DNA of 13,527 nucleotides, taken from NCBI GenBank assembly GCA_900752845.1, contig CAADWU010000089.1, positions 1 through 13,527 of the forward strand. Reading direction: 5' to 3'. The translations under genes were made by a program, and so were the position numbers. The notes under the pieces are model-generated. The model was not told the origin of the DNA. It saw only the letters and a program-made list of their open reading frames with translations, and searched no databases. This stretch comes from Candidatus Gastranaerophilales bacterium (GTDB lineage Bacteria > Cyanobacteriota > Vampirovibrionia > Gastranaerophilales > Gastranaerophilaceae). Position 1 is the first letter of the stretch; the number at the start of each line of letters is the position of its first letter. Positions 5,260 to 12,917 of the stretch are shown here, piece by piece.

Positions 5260-7551
5260 ATGCTAGAATTTCTTTTCGGTAAAAAAAATCAGGAAGACGC
5301 TAAGGATATAAAAATTAACGAAATATATTCAAATTTAAAAAAGGAATATCCTTTTGACAAAATTTCCGATGAAAGAAAAAAGGAGTTATCTGATTTAATT
5401 GATAAATACGGATATCTTCCATACCCTTATATTAAAGCTTTAGAAGAACTTTCTCCTCAAGAAATTCTTTTTGGTCTTGAAAAAAAATGGAGTGCAAACG
5501 GTATTTTTAAAGACGGTAAATTTTCATTTGAAAATAAAAATATCAGTGCTCTAGCAAGAAACAACGTTAACGATTCTTCCTGGATAAAAAAAGAAGGGCA
5601 TAATATAAAACTGATTAACCTTGCAGGTTTAGGAAACGGTAATGTGACCAAAACTCCGGGTAAATTTATAGACTGGCTGAGACAGCTTCTTATACTGCCT
5701 ACAGGTAATCTTGAAAATAATATCTTTAATACAACTATGTATATTATACCTTTCCACCCAAGAGAATTCGGCTGCGCATATCTTCCTAAAAGTTCAGAAG
5801 TCAGCGAAGCTTTGCTTGATAAAAAAATTGAATCTCTTACAGGATTGGATGCAAAAGGTCAGGTTCAAACATTTATTACACTTGCACAGCTTGCCGGACA
5901 CCCGGTAATTTATGATATTCTTCCGCAGACAGGAAGATTTTCAAAAGCTGTCCTTGCAAACCCTGAAATTGCGAGATGGTTTGATATTAATATTTTATCA
6001 ACAGAACTGGATAAAAACATTGATAAAATTGCTAAAAATCTACCAAAATCAATTGATGAAGAAGATATTGAACTTGTTAAAAATATATACAAAGAATCTT
6101 TGAGCGGTTCTGCAGGTGATTTAAGCGCTCACTATAAAAACATTTACGATACGTTTGACAGCCTAATGGATGAAGCTAAAAAAGAACTCTCAAACGTTAT
6201 GATGAAAAAAGAAAACCAGACTAAAATCAACAAACGTGCAAGAGATATTATTGCTAAAATTCATGGATTTAAAAATAACCAAAAACTTACAGAAGACGAT
6301 ATTACTAAACAAATTGATGCTATTCAGGAACTCATTAAAGAAGGTTTGTGGCCTGCTCCGGGCGGTGCCTGGTGTTCTGCGGGCGTGCCTGTGTACGACA
6401 AAATGAGTGAATGCGGCGGTTACCCGACTTTTAAGCATTATGATTATAAAGGTGATGATGTAACAGGATTTGCAAATCTTGACTGCCAAACACCTTATTA
6501 TTTCTGTTTTCTTGAAGACGGAAGCTTCAATGAACCGGTAATTGATTACTTTATTGAGTATATGCTGAATTTACAACAGGAATATAATTTTGACGGTTTC
6601 AGGGTTGACCATATCGACCATATCGTAGATAAGGTTTCTGAAAGTCATGGCAGACCAATAAGCTACAGAGCACCACGTATTGTGTTGAACAAATTAAACA
6701 AAGCCATGAAAGCTAAAGTCCCGTATTTTGGCACACTCGCAGAGTATATGCTCTGGGATGATTTCTTAAAAGAATATCATAAAGGAATGAGTTTTGACCT
6801 TTTATGGGGAAATGATATTGTTTCCCAGTGTGAAAAAACACCTGAAAAAATTACTGAAGATAACCAGCACCTTGCAAATTATAATGTTAATTATAAAAAA
6901 GGTGAAAAATTATCTATCCTGAAAACTTACAACAATCAAGACGGAGAATTCAGATGTATTGACCAGTACCCGGGACAGCTCGGTGAAAACGGAGCTCTGT
7001 TTAAGTGGTTTAAATACAAATTCCTGCCCGGAGGCAAATTTGCACAACGTCCTATGCTATATGTTGACGGCGATGAAAGCTTTACTCACAGAGGAATTGA
7101 AAGTGTAATCGGAGAAGAAATTTCAATGCCGAGAGAAAACCACGCTGATTTTTACAGAAAATTCAATGCAATAGATATGTTTGTAAAATCACAACCGATA
7201 ATTACAGATGGAGAAGCTCAAATAATTTCTCAGGATGACGACGGATTTGCAGCATGGATTATTTCTAAAGAGCCTTTAAAAATCTCTTTCCTTGTAGTTG
7301 TAAATTACAAATATGAAACAGAAAAAGTCAGCAAATGTGACGAAGATGGCAACAGCTATTCAGAAATAGTAAACGGTGAGCCTGTATATGACAAACATAT
7401 ACATCTTCCCGGTGATTACATAATTGAAAAAGAACACTACATTGACGGCAATGAATTTGTTTCAAAAGCTATAGAATGCGCTGATTCAACATTAAATTTT
7501 GACAAACTTGAACCTTGCGAATTCAGAGTATATGAATTAAAAAAAGCTTAA
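5260..7551 (+). CDS. Divergent GH13 (alpha-amylase family)-like protein, cytoplasmic
   Basis: A 763-residue protein without signal peptide or membrane segment. The TIM-barrel marks of GH13 are readable: a region I-like strand HPVIYDILPQTGRFS (about 216-230), region II DGFRVDHIDH with the nucleophile D450, region III FGTLAEYML with the acid/base E495, and a region IV-like YVDGDESFTHRG with D605 as the third carboxylate. The His of the usual region I (NH) and region IV (NHD) are missing, so it is a divergent member. A charged, helical insertion of about 100 residues (about 250-360) sits between regions I and II. A role in cytoplasmic alpha-glucan or glycogen metabolism is likely by family, but substrate and reaction type (hydrolase or transferase) are unknown. 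AAAGGGAG six bases upstream fixes the start. recN follows after 40 bp. Confidence 0.75.
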   Translation: MLEFLFGKKNQEDAKDIKINEIYSNLKKEYPFDKISDERKKELSDLIDKYGYLPYPYIKALEELSPQEILFGLEKKWSANGIFKDGKFSFENKNISALARNNVNDSSWIKKEGHNIKLINLAGLGNGNVTKTPGKFIDWLRQLLILPTGNLENNIFNTTMYIIPFHPREFGCAYLPKSSEVSEALLDKKIESLTGLDAKGQVQTFITLAQLAGHPVIYDILPQTGRFSKAVLANPEIARWFDINILSTELDKNIDKIAKNLPKSIDEEDIELVKNIYKESLSGSAGDLSAHYKNIYDTFDSLMDEAKKELSNVMMKKENQTKINKRARDIIAKIHGFKNNQKLTEDDITKQIDAIQELIKEGLWPAPGGAWCSAGVPVYDKMSECGGYPTFKHYDYKGDDVTGFANLDCQTPYYFCFLEDGSFNEPVIDYFIEYMLNLQQEYNFDGFRVDHIDHIVDKVSESHGRPISYRAPRIVLNKLNKAMKAKVPYFGTLAEYMLWDDFLKEYHKGMSFDLLWGNDIVSQCEKTPEKITEDNQHLANYNVNYKKGEKLSILKTYNNQDGEFRCIDQYPGQLGENGALFKWFKYKFLPGGKFAQRPMLYVDGDESFTHRGIESVIGEEISMPRENHADFYRKFNAIDMFVKSQPIITDGEAQIISQDDDGFAAWIISKEPLKISFLVVVNYKYETEKVSKCDEDGNSYSEIVNGEPVYDKHIHLPGDYIIEKEHYIDGNEFVSKAIECADSTLNFDKLEPCEFRVYELKKA

Positions 7552-7591
7552 AATTATTGTCATAATCTCTATATTGTTTTAAGGTATAAAT

Positions 7592-9244
7592 ATGATTAAG
7601 CAGCTGAGAATTAAAGATTACATTTTGATTGATGAACTGACCGCTAATTTTGATAACGGTCTTAATGTAATTACCGGAGAAACAGGTGCCGGTAAAAGTA
7701 TTCTTATAAACGCTATTGATATAGCTTTTGCGCCACGTGTGTCAAAAGATGTTATAAAACATGATAAAGAAAAAGCTGTTGTTGAATTAGTCATAGAAAA
7801 CACTAAACATAATCTTGCATCATTATTTGAAGAAAACGGTATTGACTATTTAGAAAATGAAATAGTACTTACTAAAGAAATTACTGCTAACGGAGTGAGA
7901 GCAAGGGTTAACGGAACTCTTGTCAATCAGGAATTTATTAAACAGTTAAAAAATTATTTCCTTGATATTCATTCACAGCACCAGACTTACGCATTTATGC
8001 AGCCTAAATATCATATTAATCTTCTTGATAATTATGCAAAAGAATCTTATGGTATAAAGCTTGAAGCTTATAAGGAAAAATTTAAAGAATATCAAGTACT
8101 TCAAAACCGTCTTGAGGATTTAAAAACAGCATCTGATATGACAGAAAACCAGCTTGAATTTTTAAAATTCCAAATTGATGAAATTGACAGTGCAAATATT
8201 CAAAGTACAACAGAAGATGATGAGCTCAATAACGAACTTGAAGTTTTAGAAAACGCAGAAAAACTTAAAGAATTAACAGGAAGCGCATACTGGGCTATAA
8301 ACGGAGATGACGGCTCTATAATGGAAGCATTAAGCAAGATTAAACAAAACGTTTCCAAAGCAGCTTCTATGGACAAAAACCTGGAAGAAACCGAAACAAA
8401 CTTAATTGATGCCATAGAAAGATTAAAAGATTCAGCGGGCGAACTAAGAGATTACAGCCAAAATCTCGATAATGATACTGAAAGATTAAATGAAATTCAA
8501 GAAAGGCTTTTCCTGCTTGACAAACTTAAAAGAAAGTATGGCGGAACTCTTGAAGCAGTTATCGAAACATTTGATAATCTTTCACAAGAGCTTAATGCAA
8601 TTGAATTTTCCACACAAAACATAGATGAACTTAAAGCAAAAATTTCACAAATCCGTTCAGAACTTGAAAAATCAGCTTGTGAAATCACTGAAAACAGAAG
8701 AAATTATTCTCAGGTTCTGTCTGTATTGATAGAGGAAAAACTGGAGAAGCTTGAACTGCCGAAAGCAAGGTTCAGCATATCTGTTGAGCCAAAAGAATTA
8801 AGTTCTGACGGTGCCGATAATGTTGAATTTTTAATCTCAACAAACGTATCGGAAGATTTAAAACCGCTTGCAAAAGTTGCATCAGGCGGTGAAATTTCTC
8901 GTGTAATGCTTGCTATTAAATCAATATTTGCTCAAAGCGATGATATTAACACGGTAATTTTTGATGAAATAGATACGGGAATTTCTGGTAAAGCTTCTCA
9001 AAGTGTAGCTGATGAGATTGCAGAGCTTTCAAAATATCATCAGATTATTTTGATTACTCCCCAGCCAATAATTGCATCAAGAGCAGATAAACATTTCTAT
9101 GTAAGAAAATCTCAAAGTGATGAAACAAAAGTCGAAGTTTATGTTTTAACGGGCGAGAACAGAATTAAGGCACTTGCGGAACTTGCAGGCGGAGAAATTA
9201 ACGAGCAATCAATAGAATTTGCGAAATCGCTAGTTAATGCTTAA
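7592..9244 (+). CDS. recN: DNA repair protein RecN
   Basis: SMC-like ATPase that helps repair double-strand breaks by holding and processing broken DNA ends. The 550 residues match RecN length and order: Walker A GETGAGKS (29-36), a Q-loop region SQHQTYAF, two coiled-coil arms (about 150-400), the ABC signature ASGGEISRVMLA (about 430-441), and Walker B VIFDEIDTGISG (D458, E459). The following segment reads LITPQPIIASRADKHF, where RecN proteins normally have T-H in this position; the H-loop histidine is Pro490. The ATG has AAGG seven bases upstream. It probably shares a transcript with the GH13-like gene, and its stop codon overlaps the convergent second pilin gene by four bases (9241-9244). 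Confidence 0.93.
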   Translation: MIKQLRIKDYILIDELTANFDNGLNVITGETGAGKSILINAIDIAFAPRVSKDVIKHDKEKAVVELVIENTKHNLASLFEENGIDYLENEIVLTKEITANGVRARVNGTLVNQEFIKQLKNYFLDIHSQHQTYAFMQPKYHINLLDNYAKESYGIKLEAYKEKFKEYQVLQNRLEDLKTASDMTENQLEFLKFQIDEIDSANIQSTTEDDELNNELEVLENAEKLKELTGSAYWAINGDDGSIMEALSKIKQNVSKAASMDKNLEETETNLIDAIERLKDSAGELRDYSQNLDNDTERLNEIQERLFLLDKLKRKYGGTLEAVIETFDNLSQELNAIEFSTQNIDELKAKISQIRSELEKSACEITENRRNYSQVLSVLIEEKLEKLELPKARFSISVEPKELSSDGADNVEFLISTNVSEDLKPLAKVASGGEISRVMLAIKSIFAQSDDINTVIFDEIDTGISGKASQSVADEIAELSKYHQIILITPQPIIASRADKHFYVRKSQSDETKVEVYVLTGENRIKALAELAGGEINEQSIEFAKSLVNA

Positions 9245-10029
9245 TAATTCATCTGTCCTTCATTAATAATTTTCGCCGCACAGGAATAGCCTTTACCAGC
9301 TGTTGTACAATCTGATGTATCATTTGCACCGTAAGGTAAAATTTGCCCATTTTTATTGAGAATAAACCAAAAAATATCTCTGCCTATTTGATTAGGCTTA
9401 GCCGTTCCATTTACATCAACAATAAAAGCCAAATTTATGTTTTTCTCAATCAATGTCCATAAGACACCTCCACGCTTATTGTTGCTGAAAACAAAACCAA
9501 TTGTCGAGCCATCAGCAACCTCAATAACATATGCCACATGAAAAAGCCCGGCACTTGTATAAAAAGCATTGGCATTAGTTTCACCGTTTAAATAACGATA
9601 TGAAATATCAGAATGAGAAATCATATAATCCAAATAGGTATCTGTATAATCTCCAACTACTTTGAAATGCTTTTTATAAGCATCAATTATATTCCTATTC
9701 AAAGTATCATTATCATCGCCATCATAATATAAAGAAAATACCCAAAATGCAGGTTCAATACCCAATTCTTCGCTAACAAGGCTTGTTACCTGAGAAATTA
9801 GCGAATAAGATTTTTTCAATTTTTCAACATAACCCTTATTTTTAATATTTGTTATCAATGTCGGCATAGTTAATGCCGCAACAATACCTATAATTCCTAA
9901 TGTGATAAGCACCTCAGCTAAGGTAAAACCATTGCGTTCCATTGCGTTTGTCACATGATGTTCGGCGCAATTTTCAGAAATGCTTATTTCTTTAAAAGTG
10001 CCCCCCCCCCGATGGGAAGAGAGGAGCAT
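9241..10029 (-). CDS. Type IV pilin-like / pseudopilin protein 2, G10 tract within the coding frame
   Basis: Prepilin-like protein whose core begins MERNG then FTLAEVLITLGIIGIVAAL: textbook Gly(-1)/Phe(+1)/Glu(+5) prepilin-peptidase site and hydrophobic helix. The soluble part ends ILPYG...GKGYSCAAKI, the same tail as pilin 1, and has DVNG--KPNQIGRD. The ATG at MERNG (9942) has no Shine-Dalgarno. The frame is open up to an ATG at 10029 with GGAGAG nine bases upstream, giving 262 residues and passing through the G10 tract (encoding R-G-G-G at 7-10). A better-placed ATG at 10046, directly after a strong promoter and AAAGGGG, is out of frame at G10 but fused at G8 or G11. The expressed N-terminus is therefore uncertain and probably tract-dependent. 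Tail-to-tail with recN. Confidence 0.82.
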   Translation of the reverse strand: MLLSSHRGGGTFKEISISENCAEHHVTNAMERNGFTLAEVLITLGIIGIVAALTMPTLITNIKNKGYVEKLKKSYSLISQVTSLVSEELGIEPAFWVFSLYYDGDDNDTLNRNIIDAYKKHFKVVGDYTDTYLDYMISHSDISYRYLNGETNANAFYTSAGLFHVAYVIEVADGSTIGFVFSNNKRGGVLWTLIEKNINLAFIVDVNGTAKPNQIGRDIFWFILNKNGQILPYGANDTSDCTTAGKGYSCAAKIINEGQMNY

Positions 10030-10046
10030 GTAAATAATCTCTCCAT
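9984..10046 (-). CDS. 20-residue leader ORF of pilin 2, frame-switched by the G10 tract
   Basis: The first ATG of the pilin 2 transcript (10046), with AAAGGGG eight bases upstream. It reads MERLFTCSSLPIGGG through the G10 tract and then ALLKK before a stop at 9984. With one more G, or two fewer, the same start continues TFKEISISENCAEHH into the prepilin. The layout repeats that of the pilin 1 leader. It could instead be an untranslated or attenuating uORF. Confidence 0.45.
   Translation of the reverse strand: MERLFTCSSLPIGGGALLKK
10001..10010. repeat. Homopolymer tract C10 (G10 on the pilin 2 strand)
   Basis: Ten C flanked by G. It is read as G10 in the 5' coding region of pilin 2. Every single-base change of length moves both possible upstream starts to another frame relative to the pilin core. 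Confidence 0.9.
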
Positions 10047-10070
10047 ATTTTCAGCCCCTTTCGTTTCTTA

Positions 10071-10099
10071 ATTATTTACGATAACTCCTCTTTTGTCAA
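10071..10099 (-). promoter_or_regulatory. Sigma-70 promoter of pilin 2
   Basis: On the minus strand a perfect TTGACA (10099-10094), 17-bp spacer and AATAAT (10076-10071, one mismatch). It starts two bases after the stop codon of the sigma-factor gene, so pilin 2 has its own promoter. The transcript would start near 10064, just before AAAGGGG (10061-10055) and the ATG at 10046. Confidence 0.7.
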
Positions 10100-10101
10100 G
10101 T

Positions 10102-11067
10102 TTAATCCTCTATAAAATCTCTGAAGTGCTGTAACTCTTTCCTCTCTCTGATTTTTGATAATGCGGAATCTTCGAGCTGTCTTATACGTTCCTTTGAATA
10201 CCCCATTATCTCGCCTAACTGTTCAAGCGTTTTAGGCATCTCACCGTTTATACCGAAACGACAGGTAATAATCTGTTTTTCTCTGTCAGATAAAGTTGAT
10301 AATAAATGTTCTACACTGCCTTTTAAAGCATTATTTTTAGTCTGTGTTTCAGGCGAACGATATGATGTATCTTCGATATAATCGCCGATATTCAAATCTT
10401 CCGTCACAGGAGTTTCAAGGCTGATGGGCTCTTTTATAATAGATTTTTTAATCATTGAAAGTTGTTTTCCCGTAATTTCCAGACGCTCTGCAACTTCTGC
10501 ATCAGACGGTTCTCTGCCAAGCTCAAAGGTAAGCATTGTATAACACTTCTTGTATTTGCGAATTTTATCTGTCATATGAACAGGAATTCTGATTGTTCTT
10601 GAATTGTTTGAAATTGCTCTTATAATTGTCTGTCTTATCCACCAGGTTGCATAAGTTGAGAATTTAAAGTTCTTTGAATAATCAAACTTCTCGGCAGCCT
10701 TAATAAGCCCCAGAGAGCCCTCCTGCACTAAATCCATAAATAATACACCCTGACCGATATATTTTTTTGCAATACTTACAACAAGCCTTAAATTTGCCTG
10801 AACTAATTTTCGTTTTGCAATATCAGCCTGTGAAGGTTTGCCTTCTTTAATTTGTTTTCCCAGAGCCTTTTCTTCTTTAGAATTCAGCAGTTTAACTTTA
10901 CCGATATCTTTTAAGTACATTTGTAAGATATCATCGTCATTTGAAATTGAATTAAATGTTTTAGGTTCTTCTTCATCATCCGCAACATCAATATATTCAA
11001 TATCACCCGGATATGTACATTTCAAATCTTTGTATAAATCTTCTTCTTTACACTTGATTACACTCAT
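10102..11067 (-). CDS. RNA polymerase sigma factor, RpoD/SigA (sigma-70 group 1/2) family
   Basis: Sigma-70 factor of 321 residues, lacking the long region 1.1 of many primary sigmas. Region 1.2 is DDDILQMYLKDIGKVKLLNSKEE; region 2 includes NLRLVVSIAKKYIGQG, FMDLVQEGSLGLIKAAEKFDY and the -10 recognition helix YATWWIRQTIIRAI with SRTIRIPVHM. Region 3 follows, and region 4 has LSDREKQIITCRFG and the helix-turn-helix TLEQLGEIMGYSKERIRQLE. The N-terminal stretch is acidic (DVADDEEEP). Region 4 is somewhat divergent from primary sigmas, so it may be a group 2 alternative factor; the sequence cannot decide. Start at ATG 11067; a GTG at 11109 would add 14 residues. No anti-sigma gene is adjacent. 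Confidence 0.9.
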   Translation of the reverse strand: MSVIKCKEEDLYKDLKCTYPGDIEYIDVADDEEEPKTFNSISNDDDILQMYLKDIGKVKLLNSKEEKALGKQIKEGKPSQADIAKRKLVQANLRLVVSIAKKYIGQGVLFMDLVQEGSLGLIKAAEKFDYSKNFKFSTYATWWIRQTIIRAISNNSRTIRIPVHMTDKIRKYKKCYTMLTFELGREPSDAEVAERLEITGKQLSMIKKSIIKEPISLETPVTEDLNIGDYIEDTSYRSPETQTKNNALKGSVEHLLSTLSDREKQIITCRFGINGEMPKTLEQLGEIMGYSKERIRQLEDSALSKIRERKELQHFRDFIED

Positions 11068-11165
11068 TTTTATAAGTACCTCTCTCCTTCCATAAAGGTA
11101 ATCCCACACTAACTTCCGATATAAAAATCAGAATACTTACTACTTTTGACGTAAATAAAGAAATT

Positions 11166-11194
11166 TTGTTTCAATCACACTTTTTGTGTAAAAT
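11166..11194 (+). promoter_or_regulatory. Promoter of the PHP-domain gene, probably leaderless
   Basis: TTGTTT (11166-11171), 17 bp, TAAAAT (11189-11194). Transcription about seven bases past the -10 would start at the A of the ATG at 11201. The spacer contains a small inverted repeat, ACAC-TTTTT-GTGT. Confidence 0.5.
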
Positions 11195-11200
11195 AAAGTT

Positions 11201-12355
11201 ATGGGAATAATAAATGAAAAAGATTTTATAGAAAAAGTTTCTTTGCTATCAGAAAATGCCTTTAAACCGGGAGAAAGAACTGATTTAAATGTTCTTGATT
11301 CACATGATTTCAGATATGTAAAATCCGGTGAATTTAAAGCAAACCTGCATGTTCATACAACACATTCAGACGGAACAGCAGAAGTTAATGAGCTTTTAAA
11401 ATATTCTGAAAAACTCGGTGCCGAAAATAACGGATTTTTAGTTGCAATAACAGATCATGACACAATAAAAGGAGCGCAGGAAGCTTTTAAAATTTATAAT
11501 GAAAAATCTTTTCCGCATTTAAATCTTTGTTTAGGGTTGGAAATTTCAACAGTGGGAATAAATTTTCCTAACCAGAAAAAGCCTGTTCCTATACATTTGC
11601 TGGTATATGGTATAAATCCTTTTGACAGAAAGCTGATTGATTTTTTAAATGACAAACGAGATAAAAAATTATTGCTTGCAAATAATACAATTAAGAAGTT
11701 AAATGAAGAACTCCCTTATAATTTTACTCTTGAAGAAGCTGCAAGGGTTCATGGAATGGTTGCAAAAGGTCAAGACGAAGTTGCACATCCTATGAAAAAA
11801 TATACATCAGGAAAAATTCTACTTGAATATTATTTCCCTAATGCAGATTTCAGCTATGAAAAACCTATAAAAGAATTCAAATATTTATTTAAAGGCAGTG
11901 AACCTTATCATAAAATTTATAAAAAAGCACTGGAAAAATATACAGGCTGTGAGTTAACTGACATTCCCCAAGATATTGAACAGCAAATTCAAAAGGCAAG
12001 AGAAATCTATCTAACGGCTCATCCTTCCGTAGGCAACAAGCTTGACGGATTTGCTTATTTTGAAGAAACTGTTGAGTTTATCACAACTCTGGATTGCGGT
12101 GTTATGTCTGTGGCACACCCTGCAAGAAGCAGAGCTTACACAGATGAATTTTATACATATTTATTTGAAAACTTTAAAAAGTATGGGAATGACAAAGCTT
12201 TATTTTATGAAGGTTACTACCAGTCTTACGAAGGTGAATATCCTATAAAGTGGCTTCCGAAAATTAATGCAGCAGCAGAAAAATTTAATTTACTTAAAAC
12301 AGGCGGTCTTGATTCTCATGGAAAAGACGTTATATCAAGATGCCCGTATTCTTAA
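11201..12355 (+). CDS. PHP-domain metal-dependent phosphoesterase
   Basis: Cytoplasmic 384-residue protein of the PHP superfamily, whose members use a cluster of two or three metal ions to hydrolyse phosphoester bonds. Metal ligands are readable: H50-x-H52 in NLHVHTTHSDG with H55/D57, D85/H86/D87 in ITDHDT, E114 in GLEIS, a late SVAHPAR, and a closing GGLDSHG near the C-terminus. Between these lies a long insertion (about 180-290) with charged, helical character. PHP enzymes include nucleotide 3'-phosphatases, histidinol phosphatases and polymerase-associated domains; the length and insertion fit none of these well, so the substrate is unknown. No Shine-Dalgarno precedes the ATG, and a promoter ends six bases upstream. 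Divergent from the sigma gene; a small secreted-protein gene follows after 14 bp. Confidence 0.85.
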   Translation: MGIINEKDFIEKVSLLSENAFKPGERTDLNVLDSHDFRYVKSGEFKANLHVHTTHSDGTAEVNELLKYSEKLGAENNGFLVAITDHDTIKGAQEAFKIYNEKSFPHLNLCLGLEISTVGINFPNQKKPVPIHLLVYGINPFDRKLIDFLNDKRDKKLLLANNTIKKLNEELPYNFTLEEAARVHGMVAKGQDEVAHPMKKYTSGKILLEYYFPNADFSYEKPIKEFKYLFKGSEPYHKIYKKALEKYTGCELTDIPQDIEQQIQKAREIYLTAHPSVGNKLDGFAYFEETVEFITTLDCGVMSVAHPARSRAYTDEFYTYLFENFKKYGNDKALFYEGYYQSYEGEYPIKWLPKINAAAEKFNLLKTGGLDSHGKDVISRCPYS

Positions 12356-12369
12356 AAAAAGAGGTTTAG

Positions 12370-12825
12370 ATGATTAAAAAACTTTTGATAATTACATTGT
12401 TATTTATAGCTCCGTCAGTCTTTGCAGATACAGGCTATGTAAGCCCTGAGAATTATGCAGTAAACGAAGCTGATTTGACAGATTACTGGAGTGTTCCTAA
12501 AAGCGAACCTCTAAATATAACATCGGAAACAAAACCTGCAAAAATAAAACCCGCTAAATATACAAAAGAAAAGCCGGAAAAATATAAAAAGCCGTATGAA
12601 GAACGACTTATGTTTAAAATGGCAAAATGGTGGACCGACCAAAGATATAAACGTGAAGAACCTCATCATGGCGAAAAACATGAAATCAAGGTTAATTCCA
12701 CATACAGGCAGGAACAAATGAAAAAACTTCAATCTTCAGAAAGTGAAATTGAAGCGGAAAACACTTCCGTTAAAAATAACAAAAAACAAAATAAAAAGTC
12801 TAAAAAGAACAAAAAAAATAGTTAA
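12370..12825 (+). CDS. Small secreted or periplasmic Lys-rich protein, unknown function
   Basis: 151 residues. The N-terminus MIKKLLIITLLFIAPSVFA is a clear Sec signal peptide (basic n-region, hydrophobic core, small residues before the cut after VFA). The mature part begins DTGYVSPENY, contains Lys/Pro repeats (KPAKIKPAKY, KEKPEKYKKPYEE), a Trp-rich patch KMAKWWTDQRYK, and a very basic tail made almost wholly of Lys, Asn and Ser. It lacks recognisable catalytic motifs. The basic, low-complexity nature suggests binding to a polyanion or cell-wall material, which is only inference. AGAGG lies five bases before the ATG. It is probably co-transcribed with the PHP gene. Confidence 0.82.
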   Translation: MIKKLLIITLLFIAPSVFADTGYVSPENYAVNEADLTDYWSVPKSEPLNITSETKPAKIKPAKYTKEKPEKYKKPYEERLMFKMAKWWTDQRYKREEPHHGEKHEIKVNSTYRQEQMKKLQSSESEIEAENTSVKNNKKQNKKSKKNKKNS

Positions 12826-12865
12826 GAATTGTAACAAATTCCAGTTATTTTCATAAAAGCAAGCA

Positions 12866-12886
12866 AAAACGCCCCCCCCCCGTTTT
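12866..12886 (+). repeat. C10 tract framed by AAAACG/CGTTTT arms, upstream of the last gene
   Basis: AAAACG (12866-12871) and CGTTTT (12881-12886) are complementary and enclose the C run (12872-12881, ten C, flanked by G). It lies in the 92-bp gap between two genes, 36 bp before the ATG at 12918. A six-pair hairpin with a C9 loop could form; the sequence after it is T-rich, so weak termination is possible. Confidence 0.6.
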
Positions 12887-12917
12887 ATTTAATATATAGG
12901 GAAAAACGGAGAAAAAC

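Noticed and set aside
6190..6489. 99-codon minus-strand ORF inside the GH13-like gene
   Set aside because: It is the reverse shadow of a well-supported coding frame, without its own start signals or known motifs.
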